Part shown: piece by piece, positions 11,401 through 22,500 of the stretch | Layout of the letters: each line of letters starts with the position of its first letter | How positions within the stretch are numbered: the stretch's first letter is position 1 | Assembly (NCBI RefSeq): GCF_963576545.1 | Contig: NC_083655.1 | Span: forward strand, 20,196,204-20,260,203 | Direction of reading: 5' to 3' | Length of the DNA stretch: 64,000 bases | Source: Limanda limanda | Lineage: Eukaryota; Chordata; Actinopteri; Pleuronectiformes; Pleuronectidae | Position numbers and translations under genes: made by a program | The notes under the pieces: generated by a model | Seen by the model: the letters and a program-made list of their open reading frames with translations, nothing else | Database searches by the model: none | What the model was told of the DNA's origin: nothing

Positions 11401-13508
11401 TTGAGTCACACTGTCAACAGTCCGCTCCAGGGCAGGGGGGCGTGGTGGCGTGAGTGGCCCAGTCCTTCGTATTTTTTTCTGTAGGTGGCCCTCTGGACAA
11501 AAAGTTTGGACACCCCTGGTGTAAGAAATGTAACTAGGCTTAATATTCTACAGGTTAACCATAAATATTATAAATATTTAACAAAATAAATACCAAACAA
11601 ATTACACAACACATTACTGAGCACTGTACATAGAATATACAGTTGCTACAGCAAATGTGAAACCTTCCATTGATAAAATAAATGCAGCCACTAAAAAGCT
11701 CCTCCTGCAGCAAGAAATGTCAGAATTGTTCATAGTGAGACAGTAATAAGTCAGAGTGTCTTCCACTGTGTGTTCCTCTGTGTTTTATCAAAGAGCCTCC
11801 GCATTAGTGAGAGGAATGAGAAACCTTAGAATAGCAGCATAATAGATGCCAAGTGGCTGCGTAGCTGCCAAGAAGAGAACAAAGTAGCCTGCAAAGCCTT
11901 TCTGCTGTGTGTGTGTTCCTGTACTGATATATTTGTGAGGACAATTCCAGGCATAGCCCCTACAGAGTGAGGTCCTCACTTTTTCAATGTGCTGATTAAG
12001 GGTTAAGACTCCGTTTAAGGATAAGGGTTAGAATTAGGTTTAGGGAAGGGTTAAACATTTAGTTATGATGGTTAGGGTTAGGGTAAGGGGCTAGTGTGAG
12101 TGTCCTCACTAAGATGGAAGTACAAACTTGTGTTTGTCAGCATGCAGCCAGGATATTGAAATGAGAGAGAGTTGGTGTTGTCAGTCAGTCACACGTAGCT
12201 TTGTAATAAACTGTCGTCACTTACACCGATGACAAGATAATGTCTGTGCGTCATAAAATAATCAAAAATCATTCTACACATTTCAACATGTCGGTGACTT
12301 CAAACACTGTCCATTTAGTACAGAGCCATGCCAGCGTTGTTCATGTGCACGAGTTCAGATATATGCCGTGTGATGTGAACCACACACTACAAACCGTAAA
12401 CCTGTCTCACCTTATGAGCCATGATGAGCATGTGGACGACCCCAGGTGCTCCGTGACACCAGTGGACCAGGCGGTCGCTCTCGTTGCTCAGGGAGGAGGG
12501 GAAGTTCCCCGAGCGAAACTTCTTGTGGCGGACGTAGTCAATGCTGGGACGCACCAACTCAGATAGGATGTCTGCTGGGACCTTTGCTTCTGGCTTAGAT
12601 TGGACGAAGAGAGAGGGGAGATTACTAATTGGTCAATTCTATTCTATCATCCTATTTGGACAACATGATGGGATTCGTTCTTTTGATCTTTATCACGTTA
12701 AAGCAGTTTGAGGCTGGACTGAGTCAGAACAGGAGAGTAAAAATCTGGTTAAGAGACTTGAGCAAATGATAAAGATTGTAGAGACTGATGATATAGTTAC
12801 AAAACTGAGTGACACATATTAAGAGTATCAATCAGGCAGAGCACTTTACAACGGCATGATGGGTGTGGAATAGCCGTTAAGCTACATTTAAATTCTATCA
12901 TGTCATTTATCTCTTTGTAGAAATTTTTCGATTTAGTATTACTCATGCTTTGTCATTATAACTATTAAACAAAAAAAATTCAGTTTCAGCAACAACTCCT
13001 CCAGATTTGTGCCCATTAAAAAACCTTTTATAATAAATAATTTTTATTAGCAACTGGAGATTGGCCAGACTTTTATCTGAGCTGCGTGACAATGTCTTTA
13101 AAATTGCGCTGTTCAGACAGCAGAAACAACCATCCTTCCACCAGGCAGTCGGCCCATTCAGCCACTTCCTGTCACTTACCTGCATGAGTGTGTAATAGAT
13201 TCCTGCCAGGCCATGAGCAGCACCGATGTACTGCTTTTTGTGCCATTCATAGAGCAGGGGACAGCGTTCTGTCTTCTTTTGATCTGCTGACATGGTCTTC
13301 CCCGATTCCAAAATGGCTGTCACCACCTGGAATTTGGAGAGAGAGGAGGGTTTGTTAGGGAAAGTCACTGGTCTGAATATAACCTGACAGAACACCAGTT
13401 TGTTCAACCTGTAGAAAATCCACAGAAATCCAATATTGAAGTTTAACTTTGTATGAATATGTAATTAAGCATGATTATGATGTCTGTGTGTGTGTGTGTT
13501 GCGTGTGT

Positions 13509-13552
<44 letters not shown>

Positions 13553-16500
13553 GGTCTCCAAACCTTCTGGGGATGTTACATGGGAGGGTATGTGATTAAA
13601 TTTTGGATCGGATTAATTCAAAATAAAAAGACACTGAAGATTACATAGATCAGAAAATGATTCCCCATCATATGATAGTGTTTCCTATAAATTGTCTAGA
13701 TGTGGCTTTCCGCCATAGTCTAAGTTGTCCTGGCACAGTTCCATAATGAACCAAAGAATTTACACTTCTCATTATAACACAAGTCAGTGTTTAACTCCAC
13801 TGATTCCTTGGAGAGCTGTCTTGTGCTCTTTAGGTCTCTCCCTCTTGTGCAATCGCCCATAAAGTTTTTACCATCCACACAAACAACCAGACCTCAGTTT
13901 CAGCTGCAGCTGTGTGCATACGCACAAGTTGTTTTAAGTAAATTTCCCTCACATGCAGATCTTCTCTTTTACTCATTTCTGTGTACAATCTATAGCTTAT
14001 GTATATGAACAAATATATAATTTATGATCTTATGGTGGGAATTACATTCATTGAGAAGTTTGAAAATGTTGTCATATAGTGTAGTAATCCACTTTAGTTT
14101 TATGATGACATCATTATAAAATGGCATTAATACAGTTTGAGATATTAACTCCGACCAAACTTCCTGTGAATGAAAAAACACTACCCTCCCCTGGTGTCTT
14201 GATTTGATGCCTCTTGTTGATTATCTGTATTAAAAACTTCTCAGAAAATACATTTAACCAACACCTCCTACTATATTCATATTAACTAAACCCTATTGAG
14301 AGAAAGATTGTGTCGCAGTAACTCATCGCTGCAGCAACAACAGTGTCCTTCTCTCTGCCCAACTAACGGAACTGATTGAGGCCTTGGTGCTGCCTTCCAA
14401 ACTGGATTTACTAGGTGTTGTTTCACACATCACTCGTAGCAACACTGCCGCATTATTGGCTCTACTGGTGCGGTTAGCTGGGCAAACAGAAGGAGGCTGT
14501 TGTTGGTGTTGTGATGTCCACAGTGTGTGGTTGTCACGTTGTATCTGACTCACTGGTGCAACTGCGACACAAGCATTGTTAGGCCAGACGTGTGATGTCA
14601 GATATTTTTCTGCCCTAACAGTTTTTACAATCACAATATACAGTATGGAGATGTTTTAAAACTGTGCTTTGGTCAGGAAGCAGTGTACATAAGATATATG
14701 CTGCTGTTCTGATGTACACTGCAGCAGGTCTCTCAGATCCTCTAATCAACATTTTGGGAAACGTGGAATTATATGCATTTTGCCCATAATACATTTACCT
14801 GTGTACAGAGGGCTTGCTGAACATTAAGGAAAGACAGGTTAGGATAGCTTTTAAGTGAATGTAAGTATTTGCACTGTAAAAGGAATGTTTAAACTTTGAA
14901 CATGATATTATATAAATGCAGTTTGTGTCGCAAATCTTTGTATTTTATTCATTCAATTATTTGTGAACATTCATGTTCAAGTTCTAAACATTCTTGACCC
15001 TAATTTGAGACCACTACACATGCATCAGTGGTTCCATTATGAAAAGATCAAGCAAGCCCTGAGAGGAGCAATGAGCTGAGAATGTAAAAGAGATCAGCTA
15101 CAAAGAGGAGCCAGAGATCAATATAATTTTCTCTGAGGGCTTAATATAAGCTCACTGATCAAATATATGTTTTGGGGTCAATGTTTGAGACATAATAGAT
15201 GTTTTTCTTTTTGTTTTATTTTGTGTTTATGCCACAGTAGGGTCACCATATGTAATGTATTACTTGAACACTTGAGCTGCTTTCAGACATGCACTGATCT
15301 CCGGAGGACGTGTATGTGTAAGCGCTGATGTCAGAGTGAGAGCCTGGTGAGTTTCTGCAGACTTTCCCTGCCTGGCACCCCAGTATAAAGTCTGCAGAAA
15401 CTCTGGAAGAGACGAGCACAGCAGGAGATCCCCCACAGAATTCCCGGCAAGTGAGTGGGGGCTGATGATGCTTTTAAGCAGTTGGAAAAGCACAGCCATA
15501 CACGTAGAAGACACTGAGACAGAGCTTCTGGTGATAGAAGCCGATACAAGTGTCAATGTGCTGTAAAAAAAGTGAAAATGTGACTTGCTGCTTCTGTCTG
15601 CTGCAGCAACCATCACCTGAACCCTGCGGAAAATCTGGTGCTGTTGTGAAAAGGTCTGAGCAGGGAATCTACCACTGTGTTGTGCATGTGTGAAAGGCCA
15701 AAAATCTGGACCCAAGATTCTGAAGCTGATTGACAGGACATCGTTGAATACTGGCAGCTGTGGTTGAGGGCTAGAGTGGTCGTCCTCCAACCTGAAGGTC
15801 GGCGGTTCGATCCCCAGTCTGAACCATCTGCATGCCGAAGTGTCATTGGGCAAGATGCTGAACCCTCAATAGCCCCCCATAGATTAACAAAGTGCTGCAA
15901 GAAGATGCACTGTATGAATGTGTGTGTGAATGGGTGAATGTGAAACTGTACTGTAAAGCGCTTTGAGTGGCGAGTGGCGCTATATAAATACAAATCCATT
16001 TACTGTGTTTTGGTTGGAATTATTTGGACTGTGTGGAACAATCACAACAACATACCCCAGCAACTACAAATGACGGCTCATAGAACCGCAGCTACAAGGA
16101 CCACTACCATGGACCAACGTAGTCATCTCTTCTGAACAGACCAACATTTGACATGAATGAGCAGAGGTATGTGTAGCGCTACCAACTATGCATGGCAATT
16201 TGAACATTGTGTGCACCGGGGAAGAAATTTCAGCAATTACGGTACATTACAACAACCTCCTCCTCCTTCTAAATGTTTGTTGTGGTCAGAAACTGTCAAC
16301 GCTGCCCTGCCCTCTAGTGGATATATAACTTTCCAACCATGCCAACGCAAGGATGCACAGAAGTTTGTGTGCAATAACGGTTACATTGTTTGAAATGGAC
16401 ATACATAAGGGCAGAATAAATTAGCCTTCAGTACTTTTTTTCTTTTCACCCTTTTTACTACATCTAGTGGATGTAACCTGTGGGGCACAACGCCTAAATT

Positions 16501-19500
16501 CAGCCCAGGAAGTAAATGCTTCATATTTAAGTAAATAAAGAAGAAGTTCTTCTGTCTCTGTTTGGGTACAGGTTTAGAAAGGTTGTGTCAAAGACTGTGT
16601 GTGTAGACTGATTTGGTCGAACCAACATGTGACGGTCTGGTCTTCCTATTGCTTCACCAGCTTGTCCCACCTTTATAGCCGTCATAGAGCTACAGAGGAA
16701 ATATACTGTTGAATACAAATGTTGAAAAGAGCTGTTCTGTTGAGTATTAACATTTAAATAAAATATTCTTTTAAAGTTTTTCGCCTCTTGCTGCCGCCAT
16801 TACCTCTTTGAAAAACATTTTGTCATTCGTGTCAGAAGCGCAATGAATCATGGGATATGTTGAGCCAGGTCCACCTGGTGAAGCGTCCGTTGCACATTTG
16901 TCGGCTGCATTTGTCTGATCCATCAAATTAACAGTTTAGTGGCGCTGCTGTGATTTAATCAATCTACAAATCCAGCCTCCGAAGGAAGTGGCCCCCGAAT
17001 TGAGACACAGCTCACTAATCCAACAACTTTAATCACAGCAGCAATTTTGACATGATGCAGTTGGTAAACACAGGTTTTACTAAATCACATAAATGACCAA
17101 TTATAATTTGTATGATTACTAAAACAAAAAGGTATGTGTCATCTATATCATCTCAAAATGAATGCAGTGAAAAAGGACCGTTGTTCTTGGATTGGGGACC
17201 AGACAGGGGGTTTCTGTTTGGTTGGTTGCTGGTTTAATTGTCACATTTTAGAGTTGTGTCGCGGATGTTTTTAATAAACCTTCATCCAGGTTTCTGTCGA
17301 GATTGTTACCTTACTCTAGTGTTTGGTTTATATACAGTGTGCACTGCATGTATATTCATGTGGGGGTGTAGGGGCTGGGGGTTCTGAGTCAGCAGTTTAA
17401 TTTGTCAAATAGTGTAGGTGCAGCTGCAATTCGTCCGTCATGACAAAGCAGATTAATGACCAGCTTGTTCATTGACAAATTCCTTCACTCCTTTACGTCT
17501 ATACTTCAATCTGTTCACCTCAAATGCTCCCTTCTTTTTCCCTACAACTAATTATTCACAACGTGTGCTGTGTAGACTGTGAGAGAAACACACACAGACA
17601 AACACACACCTCAATAAGCAATCAGCCGTCTCTCAGAAAGGGAGGAAATTTAATTCAGGGGAACTTAATCTGTTTACTGTGCTAATTAATCACTGGAAAC
17701 CAACCAGAGCGGGTGGGATTTAGCACCAAGAGGTTTGAGGTGGATCTGTCTATACACAACTGGCCTATCAGAATAAATATAACTAACTGAATCAAGTGTT
17801 AAGGCTATTTATTTGCTTGTAAAGGGAACAGAGTCAGGACAAAATCCAAACTGATGACAGGAGCGACAGAGTCTTAGACTCATAGTGCGTCAGTGCTGTC
17901 AGTATATGCTGAGTTGCTGACATCAGCTAGAGCTGGAGTGCTGCTGGTAAGTGACCTCATACTTCTACAGTTTAGTTTGAGTAATAGGTCGATGTTGGTC
18001 TAATTCAACTCAGCTGATTTTTATAAATTTTTATGGTTTGTAACTTCACTTGTTTGAAATAAAGCTGCCCTCTAATCAGATTCCACACAAGTCTGACTGA
18101 CAGTCACAGTTCTCAACATCGTCTGTCTCACCACCGAAATGCTGTTCCACATGCTCTTCTAGCCCGAAGCAAACACAAAATATATACTGAATAAATTACT
18201 AAGCGGTATTAATGGACTGTGTGCCTCAGTCTGGAAGCAGGGGGACAAATAAATGTTGTTGCTTGTCATCTGTCCAACTATTTGGTCCTGAGCAGGACAT
18301 CTCAAAAGGTGTATTTAACTGATGAATGTTTCGATAAACATATTTTTATATCAGTTGAGATATCAATAATTATCATGATGAATGTCACATTATTATTTCT
18401 TTTTAAAAATGTTAAGTTTGATTATTGCTCCTGAGATAATGTTGTGGTATGAGCAGAAAATGAAAAACACTTAATAAACAGTAAAAAAATTTCGATCAAT
18501 TATGTGTTATACTGAAACAGCAAGACAGAGTCATGAGGCATGTTTCCCATGAGATAACTGACTTTGGGTTGGTGCTGCAGAAGACAAAGGCTAGTTTTGT
18601 CTTTGTCTCATATTGTAGTGATGTGACGAATCTGATATACAGCCTCTGCAGGAAGCCAAACAACAGACAATCTGCTGATGGTAAAAGGCAGACTCCTTAA
18701 ACCTACTTTTCAGCACTGAGTGACACTACCTACTCTGCAAGCTGTCAGTCAGAGAAGAAAATCCAGTGCAAATAACCAGCCTGAGCACCCAACTATGTCG
18801 GGGAAACAGACAGACACACACATACAACACCCTGAAGAAGAGTAAGATAATGAAACAAACATTAGCAAGAATGTTGACAAAGGAAGAAAATGTCTCACAG
18901 AGCATCACAGAGAACAACACCATGATACGAGACAAAAGACCATAAAGCTTTCAGATTGCTGCTGTGGACAAAAGAAATGAACAAGAGTGCAGTACTACAG
19001 GCAACATGGAGCTTTAAAGGCTCAAAATCTTGAGCCTTTAAGACTACACTGCTACCTACTCTTTTAGCCCTTCTGTCCCTTTGTGTGTGTGTGTGCGTTA
19101 TTCTTTCACAGTCTAGAAGAAGAGAAGGTATGGTAAGGATAAAGTAAGGCCCAGGAAATCAATGTCAGTGTTTGTCCATGCATGCACGAACAGTTCGGGT
19201 GTTTGGCCAGGTACTTTTCCAATAATGACAGCTGGTCCTGCTGTTTCTGCCGTGTGTGTATGTGTGAGTGCATCATGAGGAAAGGAGTAGTGAGTACAGG
19301 GATTAATATCCACTCTTGTGTCCCTTTCTCTCCCTCTCCCTCTGTGTGTGTGTGTACGTGTGCATGTGTGTGTGTGTACATGTGCGTGTACTTGTTCACT
19401 CTTTTCCCCGCTCAGTGAGAGCAGATGGTTATTACGGCACCCTCACTGAGAAAAATGACTTAATTATCTGAGGATGCTTTCTATGCACATTTTCAATCCA

Positions 19501-22500
19501 GGTACCTTTGTCCTGATTGATTTCCTACCCTGAAAGAATGAATGGAACTCTTTTCAAATAGGTTATGTGACTCAATTTGAAAAACAATACAGCATTTTCT
19601 GACATGAAAAATTACTCATCGACAAAAGGCAAGAAATTCTGTTCTTCATTCCCCAGTTTCAGAGGGAACCTTTCAACAAGATTAAGAAAAGCTACAACAA
19701 TGACAGCTCAGTTATAGGCTTGGTCCTGTCTATAAATAAGCAAAGATTTATGCACAGAATAAATACAACAGTGATTTCCCTACAATATGCAGGCTAATCT
19801 TAACAGTAAATTGAACAGTCCTAATTCAGCTCCAAAATGATCACACGTCCTTCATTAATAAATCATATCCACATCTGTCAACTGCAGCCTAAACCTGCCT
19901 CCAAATAAATAATCCAAACTGTATTAGGACTGCAACAGCACCTTATATGCAAAAATTCCCCAATCGGCCACATCTACCCAACAACCATCAATTTGTGCAG
20001 GCGTGTGGCCGCACGAGCAGAGGAGAGATAGAGGAAGAGAGTGAGCAGAATCTAAATGACCTGAATAGGATAAATACACACAACTATGATGATTTTACTC
20101 AATAAATAAAATGATTAATCATTATCTGGTAATCAGTGTTGACATTGTGGCAGTTGCTTCAAAAATAAAAAAGATTTGACCCATGGACACAGACTAAATG
20201 TTTAAACTGATGGATAGTTATATCAGCTGAGTCGGTGTCTGAGAATAAGTAGGCCAGCCAAGTCAGGATGGACTGACTGACTGAATATTCATAATATATA
20301 ATAAGTGTCGGCTACTCTGTAAATTTGTTTGAGCAGATCATTATATAGGCTCATTTAAAAACCCTAAGAACAGCAGAACATGAGCTCTGGCTTTGTTTGT
20401 AAACTAGAGTTCATATCTCAAGATATCTCCAGTAAACTAGAATGCAGTCCCCAAATTCAATCGAGCTGCACCAAATTGCATGTACTCATTGTTGTAAGTT
20501 CTGGATCACCGAACCATACCACATCCTTCCACGGGCACTGTGTTACTTGGACTAAAAACAGACCAAAGCCAACATAAAAGGAATTGAAAAAATGCATAAA
20601 TATGTGGTGTCTTACTTTTGTAATGGTGCTCTCATCCACCGTGTCAGCTCCGATCTCTTTGTTGATGTAGAGCAGAGCATAGAGGTAGCCGGCCCGGCCG
20701 TACAACAGCTCGTCTGGCATCTCAGAGTCTGGACTCAGCACTGACCTCTGCAGCTGGAGGAGTCTGACAGGAACAAACAAGAATCACTGATAGGGATGAG
20801 GCTGCCATTTAATACGCAACAATATGGTTTAAAGTACACAAAATCTGCTTTCAGATATGCACTGGCCTCCGCAAATCCTCCATATTTTCTACAGAGAAGG
20901 AGCATGTGTGAACCGAGATGAAGGAGTGAGACGCTCTGCAGTTTCTACAGATTTGATCTGCCTGACTTCCTAGTAAAAAGTCCGGAGAAATCCAGGAGGT
21001 CGTTGTGAGAACACAACAGGGAATTAACCTGCTGGATTCCCCGCGAGTGAGAGTGGGGGTGATGATGCTTCTAAGACGCAACAGACGCAAAGATTTGAAA
21101 TAGAAAAAGCAGTGACACAATGTCAAGAGTTTGTGGTGATGAGTTCAGGTACGTCAGGATGAAAGGAAGCTGTGAACAGACGTCACTTCAACTAAACACA
21201 ACACAATGTTTAAAAAAACCATTCCACAGCCCCCTGTACACCGGGAGACTTTAGCTTGTTTGTACTGAGTAGCGTTTAGATTTTCCAACAAAACCCCAAA
21301 ATCTCAATTTTTCTCACAGCAAACGCTGTTCTCTCCTCCTCCCTCATCTCTGCCCAGCTTAATGACCCGCGTTTTGACGAAAATGTGCAGCGGAAGTATT
21401 AGACAAATCTTAGATAAGGCGTTTCAGCAGCCCCCAAAAAAGTGATTACTGTGGAAGAGAAGAGCTCTCTCTGCTGCGGACTTTGGGATTTTGAGCAATG
21501 CACAACATATAAATTCTCAAAAAACACATACCATCCACTAGAGGACTGGGAAAGACTGAAACAGCAAAATAGGTCTCCTGTAAATTATTTATATGCCCGT
21601 CACACTTGATCATTTTTCTTTGCTTTCTTTATCATGCAAATACTGGAAAAGGATGTGTAAATGTGTCGTCTGAATGCTCTTAACACACAAATACAACACA
21701 TTTTGTTCACAGCATCCATGTTTTATCCAGGTTATGACTTTAAAGCACATGAACAGAGACCTCGATGAAACTGCACGCCCACCTATGCCTGAAACCTTCA
21801 CCAATTGGACGGCAGTCAGTCAGACGGTATCCATGCCTCAATGCATACGATCCTTTATCTTCTATTTTACTCAAAATGGGAACTTAACATCATGAACATC
21901 TTGCAAAACTTTAAAAAAGACTTGAAACTGAAGAAACTACAGAAACTTACTGACCGCATTGGCCTCACTTTCTAGACCTGAAATCCAAGTGCATTTTTAT
22001 ACACAGTGTATGATCAGATCCCAACCAGCATCCACAGTGGAAGCCACTCACCGAGAGAGGCAGTCTTTGCTGTCAGCAGTGTTGTTGAGTTTGTGGTGGA
22101 CCACCGCGCCGACTGCCAGTGGCCCTGCATCGCCACACAGGAACGTTACTTTGCGGCTATTCAGGATCCTCATGGCCCTCTTCACATAGTCAAGTGCCCT
22201 CTGCAGGTGGGAGGCCTCCTGGGAAACCCGATGCAGCTGCAGGTACAGCAAGGCAATACCTGTTGTAAAAAGAATAGATGTGCTGTAGCCATTAAACTGG
22301 GGATAAGTCCTAGATTGATCCTTACATATAGAACTGGCATTTCAACACAGTTTCACGGTGCTGGTGACAGACCTGTCCAGCCAGTGTAGGTGGAGAAGTC
22401 ATGTGGGTCAGCAGTCTTCAGGCCCTCCTCCATCTGCTGGAGGAGATCTTTGATCTTATTCTGGACCTTATTCTGGAATGCTGCATTCACCTAAGGAGGA

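Noticed and set aside
12240..12566. 108-codon plus-strand frame
   Set aside because: It is antisense to lancl2 exon 6, whose minus-strand reading is clearly the real one.
15752..15830. Possible tRNA gene (box A and box B)
   Set aside because: It is the head of a SINE with SINE body and tail; there is no proper cloverleaf or CCA-end context.
15260..15853. 197-codon minus-strand frame
   Set aside because: It crosses a MITE-like repeat and a SINE; the same amino-acid string recurs in the SINE copy at 22827-23087.
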